A stretch of 64,000 nt of DNA from Streptomyces sp. WZ.A104 (GTDB lineage: Bacteria > Actinomycetota > Actinomycetes > Streptomycetales > Streptomycetaceae): positions 33,684-97,683 of the forward strand of contig NZ_NWVL01000026.1 of the NCBI RefSeq assembly GCF_002382885.1, given 5' to 3'. The position numbers and the translations under genes are program-made. The notes below the pieces were generated by a model. That model was not told the origin of the DNA, searched no databases, and was given only the letters and a program-made list of their open reading frames with translations. Below are positions 44,601 to 52,140 of the stretch, piece by piece. Numbering within the stretch: the first letter of the stretch is position 1; the number at the start of each line of letters is the position of its first letter.

Positions 44601-47600
44601 CTGCGACACCTGCACCTGGCGGCAGACCGTACCGCCGGGGCGGCGCGCGCAGTGGCTGGGCACCGCGTGCCTGCGGTTCCGCTGCTCGGGGCACTTCGTC
44701 GAGGACGACCGCGACTACACATCCGACTACTACCGACGGCTCTACACCTTCGACCGGCCCGGCGACGTGCTGACTGCCGAGCACACGGGGGCACTGAGCC
44801 GGGAGCGGCGCGAGCGAGTCGAGGCCGCGTTCAAGAATCGGGCATCGGCCTTCGACCCGAACGTGCTCACCTGCACACCCACACTCGAACTCGGCATCGA
44901 CATCGGCGACCTCTCGGCAGTGCTACTCGCCTCGATGCCGCCCGGGCCGGCCAACTATGCACAGCGGATCGGCCGGGCGGGACGCAGCACTGGCAACTCC
45001 CTAGCGGTCACGTTCGTCCCGCGGGGCGCCCGCAGCCACTACTACCTGCACACCCCGGAGCAGATGCTGGCGGGCAGGATCATTCCGCCGGACTGCTACC
45101 TGGACGCCTCCGAGATCCTTCGACGCCAGTACCTGGCCTTCCTCTTCGACCGCGCCGCCGACCGGAGCCTGTGGGAAGGCACGGTGATCCCCGAGCGTCC
45201 CATGCCCCCGCGTATCGGTGAGCTGTTCGGGCAGGGGCTGGCCGAAGATGGATGGTTCCGCCGCTTCCTCGACGTCGCCAGCGCCCGCCACGCCGAGCTG
45301 TCCCAGGCATTCATCAAGCTCTTCCCGGCGATGAGCCCGGCCGCACGCCAGGGCGTGGAGTCCTTTGCGGCACAGGAGTTGGAGGTGGCCGTCGGGGCCG
45401 CCGCGAGCGCGTGGAACAAGCGGGTGGCCGCCCTGCGCGCGAGGATGCGGCAGATCGGCCGGGCCTTCGACGCCCTCGCATCAGCGTCGGGGGATCCGGA
45501 ACGTGACAAGCAGCGGCGCCAGCTGTTCGCCGAGCAGCGGACCGTACGTAAACGCCGAGATGACCTCGTCGCGGAGAACTCGATCAACGCCCTCGTGCGG
45601 CTGGGCCTCCTGCCCAACTACACCCTCCACGATGACGCGACCGTCCTCGACGCCACCTTGTGGTGGCGCGACAGCGACGGCGAGTTCGACGAGAGCTCCA
45701 CCGACTACGGGCGAGGCTCACGCCTCGCGCTCACCGAACTCGCCCCTGGCAACATCTTCCACACCGACGGTTTCAAGTTCATCGTCAACGGCGTGGACCT
45801 CGGCACCGGAACCGGCGGTGGCGAGGACGCCTACGCACTGTGGCGGTTCTGCCCTGAGTGCGGATTCGTCGCAACAGAGGAGACCGGACTCGACGTCACC
45901 GCCTGCCCGCGCTGCAAGGCCCCACAGATCGCCGACCCCGGCGCCGTGCACAAGGTACTGGTGCCCGAGCGGGTCCTCGCGCGTGAACGTCGGGAGGACG
46001 CCCGCCTCACCGACGAGCGCGACGAGCGCGAACGCCGACAGTTCGACGTGATCACCTTGGTCGACATCGATAAGGACCAGGCCCAGGGGCTCAGGGCGTG
46101 GCGTCGCATCAGCAAGACAGTGGAGAAGGCCCCGCCCTTCGGCGTCGAGTTCGCCCGGGTGGCGACCATCCGCACCATCAATCTGGGACCGTCCGCTGCA
46201 CCGGGCTCGACCCACGTGATCCGCGGCGACGAGCTTCAGGCTCCTGGATTCGAGACCTGCCTGGAGTGCGGGGCGGTGAGAGGCGTGCACCCGCAGGCTT
46301 GGGACCCCTCCGCTCAGCGCGTCGGCACCCGGCACGCGTACTGGTGCTCCCACCGCGATGACGGCGTGAACCACGAGCCGACCGAGAAACTGGTCCTGGC
46401 CCATGAGCTGACCACACAGGCTCTGCGTATCCTGCTGCCCGTCTCCACGATGGATCTCACTGAGCGCTTGGTCTCCTTCAAGGCGGCGCTGCTACTGGGC
46501 ATCACGAAGCACTTCGGCGGAGCCCCCGACCACATTCGCGTAGTTACCGACAGCATGCCTGGGGACAGCCGGGAGCTACGTAGGCGCTTCCTCGTCTTGC
46601 ACGACTCCATGCCCGGCGGCACCGGCTACCTTGAACACCTCGCGGACCCGAAGGTGCTGCACCGCGTCCTGAGCCTTGCCCAGACAGCTCTCCGGGACTG
46701 CCCCTGCCACAAGGAGGGACAGCGAACTCCCTGCCACCGCTGCCTGCTGCCCTATGTCTCCAGCAGTGAGCACCCGCACGTCTCCCTTCGCATCGCGAAG
46801 GAACTCCTGGACGAGATCCTCAAGGACTGGGACGTCGAGCGCGTAGACACGCTCTCCGGCGTCCGCATCGACCAACTGGTCGACAGCGAGCTGGAGGACC
46901 GGTTCGTCCGCACGCTCATCACCTGGGGACGCCGCGAGGAGGAGGACGGCTCGGTCACCGCCAAGGCCGGCCAGCGCGGCATCGAGCACGAGCTGCGTTT
47001 CATGAGAGGGGATACAGCCACGCGCTGGCGCATGCGGGATCACGTGCGGATGGACACGGCCGTGCGCTGCGAACCCGACTTCCTCCTGGAACGCACTGAT
47101 GGCCCTAGCGAACGTGTCGCTGTCTTCCTTGACGGATTTGCCTTCCACGCCAGCGAGCGCGTCAACAGCATCGCCGACGACGCGGCCAAGCGGGCGGCTC
47201 TCCGAGCCGAGGGAATCCTGGTCTGGCAACTGACCTGGGGCGACGTGATGGCGTGGGCGACGGCGGTCGGCGGCGCGGTTCAGGGGCAGAAGGTGCGCAC
47301 CCCGGCTTCGCCCCTGCACGCAGAACAAGCGCTCGGGCGAGCCCGCCAGATCCACCAGAGCCTGGTCGGCGAGGCCCGACCTGACGACACCCTCGACCCC
47401 GTGCTGCGCAATCCGGTGGAGACGCTGCTGGAGTTCCTCACGGATCCCGATCGGGCCAAGTGGGCGAGGCGAGCAGCCGGCCTGCTGGGCGGCTTCGGAG
47501 CGGTGGCACAGCCGCAGCCCGTGGACCGCGAGGAGATCGGGCGAGCGCTTCATGACATCCTGCGCGGCGCGGATCTGCCTGCCGCACCTGGGACCGCGGA

Positions 47601-48231
47601 GGCGTTCGGGATCGAGGCCCGCACCACCGGCCAGGTACGGATCATGGGCCTGCTGGACCGTCGGCCAGAACCGCGGACTGGACGGCCGGACATGCGCGCA
47701 TGGTCCGCGCTGACGGTGCTCGACGATCGGTCGGAGGCCGTCGCCGACGACGACCACAAGAACCGTTGGACGGACTGGCTGCGCTGGTCGAACCTGCTGC
47801 AGTTTCTCCAGCCTGCAGCCAGCGACGAATTGCCGCGCTCCTTTCACCAGGTAGCAGTCTCCACCAGCGACCAGGTGGACCCGCACACCGTGGCGTTGCT
47901 GACCAGCGCTTTGCCCACGGAAGGCGGGGCCCCTCCGGCACTGCCGCCCCAGTGGGCCGAGGCACTCGAATGGGCATCGAGCAAGGTCGAACACGTCCTG
48001 CTCGCCCTGGTCGAGGAAGCCCGCGAGGGACGCATCGATGTGCCCGAGGTCGGCTACGAGTACGGAGACCAGGCGCTGCTGGCTGAGCTTGCCTGGGAGG
48101 ATGAGAAGGTCGCGATCTTCATCGATGTGGACGAGGCACGGGACGTCGCGTTCGAGAACGCTGGCTGGTACGTGGCCCAGGCCGGCGCCGTGGACGTATC
48201 CGAGCTCATCAAGAAGTTGGAGGGGAACTGA
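41626..48231 (+). CDS. Giant Lhr-like helicase-DUF1998-nuclease fusion
   Basis: A 2201-residue protein. The first RecA domain has TGTGSGKTESFL (Walker A, about 104), LLYPMNALADDQ, and VLDEFHTYDGAQGTDVAMLL (about 252). SATLGG is near 293. A second RecA domain with TLELGIDIG (about 1085) and QRIGRAGR (about 1112) comes after a very long insertion. Several zinc-knuckle pairs occur (near 553, 641, 1408/1427, 1545). A DUF1998/MrfB-like region lies around 1640-1720 (DSMPGGTGYLEHL, CPCHKEGQRTPCHRCLLPY). Near 1815-1865 a PD-(D/E)XK/Vsr-like segment follows (CEPDFLLE, VAVFLDGFAFHAS, AEGILVWQLTW). DISARM has a helicase (DrmA) and a DUF1998 protein (DrmB) as separate genes; here they appear joined with a nuclease. 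It overlaps the next start (TGATG). Confidence 0.75.
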   Translation: MLPSLVAEDLRRALATYLTTSFALADDDVREELDAFLERPESRLFRGPYLRVRTPFREATKGWEKALDWSPTGLTPYTHQAAAWQRLSSKAGRQPEPTIVTTGTGSGKTESFLVPILDHCARARAAGQRGVKALLLYPMNALADDQARRIDEYLASEEALKDVTAGIYIGGASGPRSGSDEDDNEPGSYGRDTGSTSLAGDPTVTKLIIDRDAIRADPPDILLTNYKMLDLLLQRIPDVPLWQSGTLAYVVLDEFHTYDGAQGTDVAMLLRRLGAATGAAREGLPLGDITPVATSATLGGGVPDGPVAAGPERSDRELLLEFAEKVFGTPFLDTALIGEDRLLPGEVVDVPDFLLPTPTPVDLAALPDPLDDEAALVELARVMLGEPITDPLRIGAKLKQHILVKAILDVAGSIPVTVPDIAREFAQRGGGPAWDEAARSDSRLVELAFARILALISHARTPHPETGKPVPFLRVEAQLWVREVRRVIRAATAEPHFRWYDDDGPTGDSRPNPANLAIYQPTEVDSAGEIGDREDVSRRPVGPPYRRHLPAVYCRHCGRSGWAALSTELEWQQLKTNTLDIYKASAQKKRPVRWMLRARPDEYPVLHLHAENERLLTNPAEDTVAVITPQGPLAVGADEECPSCGLDDGMRFLGAGTATLASVTTTQLFSERGLAKSERKLLVFTDAVQDATHRAAFIANRSFGFTLRGLLTKHLVPGQPIAVHDLAADAAEAVVMAAGGGEREELASIVPPDLRENPDIRTLLDESDDFSDAGAEMLHSRLVFQTLLEFGLRSRLGRTLELTRTAAAEVDLKGLPELCAELRERHQRLPGQISLPTDDAAYEVFLRGLVERLRLRGALFHPWLQEYIRQAGARRWPIWGGRPTGMPAFPRGLAAPAFPVAGGVRTTGFDSLTRDNTWFADWGHRTLGCDRREARAVTELAMNLLAQREILATYHAEGGALVYALKPRNVIVYRIDDSASSDEDGVNACGVRCDTCTWRQTVPPGRRAQWLGTACLRFRCSGHFVEDDRDYTSDYYRRLYTFDRPGDVLTAEHTGALSRERRERVEAAFKNRASAFDPNVLTCTPTLELGIDIGDLSAVLLASMPPGPANYAQRIGRAGRSTGNSLAVTFVPRGARSHYYLHTPEQMLAGRIIPPDCYLDASEILRRQYLAFLFDRAADRSLWEGTVIPERPMPPRIGELFGQGLAEDGWFRRFLDVASARHAELSQAFIKLFPAMSPAARQGVESFAAQELEVAVGAAASAWNKRVAALRARMRQIGRAFDALASASGDPERDKQRRQLFAEQRTVRKRRDDLVAENSINALVRLGLLPNYTLHDDATVLDATLWWRDSDGEFDESSTDYGRGSRLALTELAPGNIFHTDGFKFIVNGVDLGTGTGGGEDAYALWRFCPECGFVATEETGLDVTACPRCKAPQIADPGAVHKVLVPERVLARERREDARLTDERDERERRQFDVITLVDIDKDQAQGLRAWRRISKTVEKAPPFGVEFARVATIRTINLGPSAAPGSTHVIRGDELQAPGFETCLECGAVRGVHPQAWDPSAQRVGTRHAYWCSHRDDGVNHEPTEKLVLAHELTTQALRILLPVSTMDLTERLVSFKAALLLGITKHFGGAPDHIRVVTDSMPGDSRELRRRFLVLHDSMPGGTGYLEHLADPKVLHRVLSLAQTALRDCPCHKEGQRTPCHRCLLPYVSSSEHPHVSLRIAKELLDEILKDWDVERVDTLSGVRIDQLVDSELEDRFVRTLITWGRREEEDGSVTAKAGQRGIEHELRFMRGDTATRWRMRDHVRMDTAVRCEPDFLLERTDGPSERVAVFLDGFAFHASERVNSIADDAAKRAALRAEGILVWQLTWGDVMAWATAVGGAVQGQKVRTPASPLHAEQALGRARQIHQSLVGEARPDDTLDPVLRNPVETLLEFLTDPDRAKWARRAAGLLGGFGAVAQPQPVDREEIGRALHDILRGADLPAAPGTAEAFGIEARTTGQVRIMGLLDRRPEPRTGRPDMRAWSALTVLDDRSEAVADDDHKNRWTDWLRWSNLLQFLQPAASDELPRSFHQVAVSTSDQVDPHTVALLTSALPTEGGAPPALPPQWAEALEWASSKVEHVLLALVEEAREGRIDVPEVGYEYGDQALLAELAWEDEKVAIFIDVDEARDVAFENAGWYVAQAGAVDVSELIKKLEGN

Positions 48232-50366
48232 TGTCCGGCGCCAAGGTGATCATGGCGGACGTCTTCGGGAAGTCCTACGACGCGCTGGACGGCTCTGTCC
48301 AACCGCTCGTGCTGCAGTTCATCATGAAGATGCAGCGTGACCCCGACTCCAACGGCCTCAACCTCAAGCCCCCGAAGGGCGCCAAGGACAAGAGAGTCCG
48401 CACCGCGCGCGTCACCGACAACTACCGCGCCGTGCTCATGCACTACGCCGACCGCGTCTACTACCTGGTCGCCGTCCTGCCGCACGACGACGCGTACGAC
48501 TTCGCCGCGAACATCCTCTTCGATATCAACAAGGTCACAGGTGGTATCGAGCTGATCAATTTGGGCAGCCTGTACGGCACCCTCAGCGGGCAGTCGAAGA
48601 GTGCGGATAGCAAGGCGGACAAGAAGCCGGCGCTCTTCGAGGGCGTCTCCGACGCCGACTTCGAACGCCTCGGCGTTCACTCCTCGATCGTCCCGGCACT
48701 CCGTGAGATCCACAGCGAGGACGCCGTTCTCGGCATCGTCGAGACCCTGCCGAAGCTGGCCCGCGACGTGATCCTGTGTCTCGCCGACGGCATGTCCGTC
48801 GAGGAAGTCTGGGAACAGGTCAGCTCCCTTGCCGCAACTGAAGACGAGGTCGATCCCCAGGACTACGACTCCGCCATCGAGCGTCCAGCCACCAAGGAAG
48901 CGTTTGTGATCACCGGCGACATCGCCGAGTTCGGGCGCATCCTGACCGAGCCGCTCTCCGCCTGGCGGATCTTCCTCCACCCTGCACAGCGGAACCTGGC
49001 TGAACGGAAGACCCCGTACAAGGGCCCTGCGCGCGTCACCGGAGGCCCCGGCACCGGCAAGACCGTGGTGGCGCTGCACAGGGTCAAGGCCCTCGCCGAG
49101 CGTCTGCCGCCTGGCCAGGCCATCCTTCTGACCACCTTCACCACCAACCTCGCCAACCTCCTCAAGTCCCAGCTCAAGGACCTTGGCGGAGCCCAGCTGC
49201 TGGCCAAGGTCGATGTCCGGAACATCGACAAGGTCGCCTACGGCACGGTGAAGGAGACCTTCGGTCCGGAGGCCCCCAGTCGGCTCAAGGACAGCGACGT
49301 CCTCAACCGCTGGATCGAACTCGCCCAGGAGCAGGCCGAACCGCATTTTGACGGCCGCTTCCTCGACGCCGAATGGAAGCAGGTCGTCCTCGCCCAGGAC
49401 ATCCGCAGCCGAGACGAGTACTTCGCTGCTCGACGGGCTGGCCGCGGCCGACGGCTGAACCGGCCCGAGCGCGCCCAAGTCTGGACCCTTATTGAGGAAT
49501 TCGAGCGCAGACTCGACCGCGAGAAGGCCGCCGGCGTCATCCAGCTGGCCGCCCAGGCGGCCCGGATCGCCTCCGGCTGGTCCGACGAGGAGCGGCCGTA
49601 CCGGCACATCGTCGTGGATGAGGCGCAGGACCTGCATGCGGCTCACTGGAAGCTGCTGCGCGCCCTGGTCCCCGAAGGTGACGACGACCTCTTCATCGTG
49701 GGCGACGCACACCAGAGGATCTACGACAATCGGACATCTCTCAGCGCTCACGGGATCAACATCCGCGGCCGATCCCGCCGGCTCACCCTCAACTACCGGA
49801 CCACCCGGCAGATCCTCGCCGCCTCTCTGAACCTGCTCGGAAACACGGACTTCGACGACCTCGACGGGAACCCCGAGCAGCTGCGCGGATACCGCTCCGT
49901 CCTCTCGGGCTCCACCCCTGAGACGAAGGCGTACCGGACCCCCGGCGCAGAGATGAAGGCGCTGGCGCAGCGCGTCGACGGATGGCAGCGGGAGGGAATC
50001 AAGCCGCATGAGATCGCGGTAGTGGCCCGAACCCACGCGATCGCCGACGCCGCCCTTCAAGCCCTGCGCGAGGCCAGGCTCGCGGCCGTGAAGGTCGAGG
50101 ACTCCCGCGTCCCCGAACCTGACCAGGGCGTCCAGGTCATGACCATGCACCGCATCAAGGGCCTCGAGTACCGAGCCGTCGCGGTCGTCGGGGCCGGCGC
50201 GCAGAACATGCCGCTGCCCACCGCCCTCACCCCGGAGACCGAAGACAAGCTGCAGAACGCCGCCGACCTGCGCCGTGAGCAGTCGCTGCTCTTCGTCTCG
50301 GCGACCCGTGCCCGGGAACAGCTGTCGATCACGTGGTCGGGTCGGCCCAGTCGGTTCTTGGAGTAA
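48231..50366 (+). CDS. RelE-like domain fused to UvrD-type helicase
   Basis: A 711-residue protein. Residues 1-105 resemble RelE/ParE: KVIMADVFGKSYDALDGSVQ, the variable middle, RTARVTDNYRAVLMHYA, VYYLVAVLPHDDAYDFA. A linker follows, then an SF1A helicase with GGPGTGKTVVALHR (about 272), VVDEAQDLHAAHWKL (about 462), GDAHQRIYD, LTLNYRTTRQIL and a C-terminal VQVMTMHRIKGLEYRAVAV and SATRARE. In UvrD helicases these are motifs I, II, III, IV, V and VI. The gene overlaps the previous stop by one base, so it belongs to the operon. It takes the place where DISARM would have drmC (phospholipase D nuclease). The operon ends here, about 250 bp before the attachment site. Confidence 0.8.
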   Translation: MSGAKVIMADVFGKSYDALDGSVQPLVLQFIMKMQRDPDSNGLNLKPPKGAKDKRVRTARVTDNYRAVLMHYADRVYYLVAVLPHDDAYDFAANILFDINKVTGGIELINLGSLYGTLSGQSKSADSKADKKPALFEGVSDADFERLGVHSSIVPALREIHSEDAVLGIVETLPKLARDVILCLADGMSVEEVWEQVSSLAATEDEVDPQDYDSAIERPATKEAFVITGDIAEFGRILTEPLSAWRIFLHPAQRNLAERKTPYKGPARVTGGPGTGKTVVALHRVKALAERLPPGQAILLTTFTTNLANLLKSQLKDLGGAQLLAKVDVRNIDKVAYGTVKETFGPEAPSRLKDSDVLNRWIELAQEQAEPHFDGRFLDAEWKQVVLAQDIRSRDEYFAARRAGRGRRLNRPERAQVWTLIEEFERRLDREKAAGVIQLAAQAARIASGWSDEERPYRHIVVDEAQDLHAAHWKLLRALVPEGDDDLFIVGDAHQRIYDNRTSLSAHGINIRGRSRRLTLNYRTTRQILAASLNLLGNTDFDDLDGNPEQLRGYRSVLSGSTPETKAYRTPGAEMKALAQRVDGWQREGIKPHEIAVVARTHAIADAALQALREARLAAVKVEDSRVPEPDQGVQVMTMHRIKGLEYRAVAVVGAGAQNMPLPTALTPETEDKLQNAADLRREQSLLFVSATRAREQLSITWSGRPSRFLE

Positions 50367-50478
50367 GCCGATGCGTAGTGGAGGGCAGTTGCTGGTGTTG
50401 TCCAAAGCTGACAACATCGCTTGAGCCTTCCAGCTGAGGTCGCTGTCCGGGGCTGCAGCGTCACCGGAGGAGACTGGG

Positions 50479-50604
50479 GGAGCGCAAAGGGAGCGCGGAC
50501 GCCTTTGGACGGTGCATCACCGGGCATGAGCGGCCGGACGATGACATGTACTCTGATCTGCGAAAACGGGATTTCATGTCATGACGCAGCACAGGGCGTC
50601 ATGA
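50479..50604. repeat. Repeats beside the attachment site
   Basis: Short repeats in the 140 bp left of the tRNA fragment: a direct repeat GGAGCGC (50479-50485 and 50490-50496); an inverted repeat GACATG (50543-50548) with CATGTC (50575-50580); and a 9-bp inverted repeat TCATGACGC (50579-50587) with GCGTCATGA (50596-50604). They could be arm-type sites for the integrase or excisionase. The function is inferred from position only. Confidence 0.45.
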
Positions 50605-50615
50605 TCCCGAGTGAG

Positions 50616-50659
50616 CTTTTAATCCGTTGGTTGTGGGTTCGAGTCCCACACGGCCTACC
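50616..50659 (+). other. Attachment site: 3' half of a tRNA-Lys(TTT) gene
   Basis: The sequence runs from an anticodon loop CTTTTAA (anticodon TTT) through the 3' anticodon stem TCCGT, a variable loop, a T-arm GTGGGTTCGAGTCCCAC and an acceptor strand ending GGCCTACC. The 5' half of a tRNA does not precede it: the bases before CTTTTAA do not complete the anticodon stem. A 3' tRNA fragment with identity starting in the anticodon loop is the usual attR/attL scar of a tyrosine-recombinase element. The intact tRNA-Lys should lie at the other end, outside the window. A transcription terminator follows immediately, as it would the intact gene. Confidence 0.8.
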
Positions 50660-50664
50660 TTTCG

Positions 50665-50697
50665 GACCCCGCCCCTGGAGTGCCTCCGGGCGGGGTC
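50665..50697 (+). terminator. Terminator following the tRNA-Lys fragment
   Basis: Perfect 10-bp stem GACCCCGCCC (50665-50674) with GGGCGGGGTC (50688-50697). It is probably the original terminator of the tRNA-Lys gene before the element inserted. Confidence 0.7.
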
Positions 50698-50909
50698 TGC
50701 TGTAGGCGGACGATGCCTCGTATCGCCCCCGCATGGCTCGCAGTTGGAAGAGGCGGCCCACGCTGCCCGGAAAGCCCTGGACGTGCCCTTCGCCGCGGTC
50801 CTTCTGCTGTGTGCCGCGGAGGGCGGAGCCGGTCGGCCGGCGGAGGCAGGCGACAGAGCGGCAGGTGGTCGAGTGCGCTCCCCGTATGCCGTAGAGTGGT
50901 GTTTACCGA

Positions 50910-50983
50910 CGCGGGGTGGAGCAGCTCGGTAGCTCGCTGGGCTCATAACCCAGAGGTCGCAGGTTCAAATCCTGTCCCCGCTA
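50910..50983 (+). tRNA. Initiator tRNA-Met (CAT)
   Basis: A 74-base cloverleaf: acceptor CGCGGGG with CCCCGC opposite, D-arm with GCTCGGTAGC, anticodon stem GGG / CCC with loop CTCATAA (CAT at 50944-50946), and T-arm GCAGGTTCAAATCCTGT. The unpaired first base at the acceptor end and three G-C pairs in the anticodon stem are the marks of an initiator tRNA. The CCA is not encoded. It is chromosomal and lies 250 bp to the right of the element's end. Confidence 0.9.
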
Positions 50984-51069
50984 CTGAAGATCCAGGCCCG
51001 GCACGCGCACAGCGTGCCGGGCCTGAGTCGTTTCCGGGGAACGGCACCGAACCGCCCGGCCCGGGACGC

Positions 51070-51100
51070 TTGACCTTGACGCAGCGTAAAGATCTAGCGT
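51070..51100 (+). promoter_or_regulatory. MerR-type promoter with 19-bp spacer
   Basis: A -35 TTGACC (51070-51075) and a -10 TAGCGT (51095-51100) are 19 bp apart, the long spacing activated by MerR-family regulators. An imperfect palindrome CTTGACG-CAG-CGTAAAG (51075-51091) fills the spacer. Transcription would start at about 51107, the base before the ATG, giving a leaderless mRNA. Confidence 0.55.
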
Positions 51101-51107
51101 TTCCGGC

Positions 51108-51854
51108 ATGGAGTGGTCCATCCAGGAAATCGCCAGAAAAGCCGGCACCACGAGCCGCACGCTCCGGCACTACGGAGACCTCGGTCTCCTCACGCCGAGC
51201 CGGGTCGGGAGCAACGGCTACCGCTACTACGACCAGGACGCCCTCGTCCGGTTGCAGCGCATTCTGCTGCTGCGTGAGCTCGGGCTGTCGTTGCCCGCCA
51301 TCAAGGACGTACTGGAGGGGCAGCGGGACACGGCGGTGGCGCTGCGGGCGCATCTGCGGCTGCTCGAACAGGAGCAGGCGCGCATCGGGCGGCAGATCGC
51401 CTCGGTGCGGACCACTCTCCACAAGACCCGGGAGGGGATGGAACTCATGGCTGATGAAGTGTTCGACGGGTTCGACCACACCGTCCACGAGCAGGAGGTG
51501 ACCGAGCGCTGGGGCCGGAAGGCGTACGAGGAGGGCGACCGGTGGTGGCGTTCGCTCGGGGCGACGGAGAAGAAGGCGTTCCAGGACGAGCAGGAGGCCA
51601 TCGCGCGCGACTGGGGGCGGGCCAAGGAGGCCGGGCTCGCCCCGGACAGCGAGGAGGCGCAGGACATCGCGCGGCGGCACTGCGCCTGGCTGGCGACGAC
51701 GAGGGAGCCGAGCCGTTCGTACGTGATCGGGCTCGCCGAGATGTACGTCGCCGATCCGCGCTTCGCGCAGAACTACGACCGCCACGCGGATGACACCGTC
51801 ACCCTCGTACGGGACGCGCTGACCGTCTACGCGGAGCGCTCGCTCTCCGACTGA
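51108..51854 (+). CDS. TipA-like MerR family regulator
   Basis: A 248-residue regulator with an N-terminal winged helix of the MerR type (SIQEIARKAGTTSRTLRHYG, GYRYYDQDALVRLQRILLLR), a dimerisation coiled coil (about 70-110, VALRAHLRLLEQEQARIGRQ) and a C-terminal TipAS domain (about 115-248: FDGFDHTVHEQEVTERWG, MYVADPRFAQNYDRHAD). TipAS binds thiopeptide antibiotics in the founding member; the ligand here is unknown. The likely operator-promoter overlaps its own start, so it is probably autoregulated and leaderless. There is no resistance gene directly adjacent. Confidence 0.85.
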   Translation: MEWSIQEIARKAGTTSRTLRHYGDLGLLTPSRVGSNGYRYYDQDALVRLQRILLLRELGLSLPAIKDVLEGQRDTAVALRAHLRLLEQEQARIGRQIASVRTTLHKTREGMELMADEVFDGFDHTVHEQEVTERWGRKAYEEGDRWWRSLGATEKKAFQDEQEAIARDWGRAKEAGLAPDSEEAQDIARRHCAWLATTREPSRSYVIGLAEMYVADPRFAQNYDRHADDTVTLVRDALTVYAERSLSD

Positions 51855-52010
51855 GCCGACGGGGCGGGCCAAGCGCCCTGGGCGGGCTGAGCCGGCTGGG
51901 AGGGGGCTGGGCGGGCCGGGCCGGCTGAGCGGGCTGGGCCGACTGGGGGGCGGCCTGGGACGGCTGAGTGGGCTTGGACCGCCTGGCCGGCCGTCGGCCG
52001 TATCGGTCAC
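51855..52010. repeat. G-rich degenerate repeat
   Basis: A stretch after the TipA-like gene made of imperfect repeats of units like GGGCTGAGCCGGCTGG, with many G-runs of three to six. It could form G-quadruplexes or act as a transcription-slowing tract, or be simple sequence drift. No coding capacity with normal codon pattern is seen. Confidence 0.4.
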
Positions 52011-52140
52011 CGATGGCCGGTCCTCGTCCGGCTTCCCCCTATTTGGCCGATGAGGAGTCGCCGCCCGGCGCGGCTCCGGGAAGCCTGGACGGGGCGCGGT
52101 ACCGTCCGCAGCCGTGGGTGGACCGGGCAGGAGTGCACAG

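Noticed and set aside
32622..50366. BREX or Pgl system
   Set aside because: A kinase, large methylase and helicases are present, but PglZ, BrxC/PglY, BrxL and BrxB are missing, and the SNF2 protein fits DrmD better.
1..50659. CRISPR array or Cas genes
   Set aside because: No evenly spaced direct repeats of 25-40 bp with unique spacers and no Cas-like proteins were seen.
50614..50660. A complete tRNA-Lys gene
   Set aside because: The upstream bases cannot form the 5' acceptor strand, D-arm or 5' anticodon stem; only the 3' half is present.
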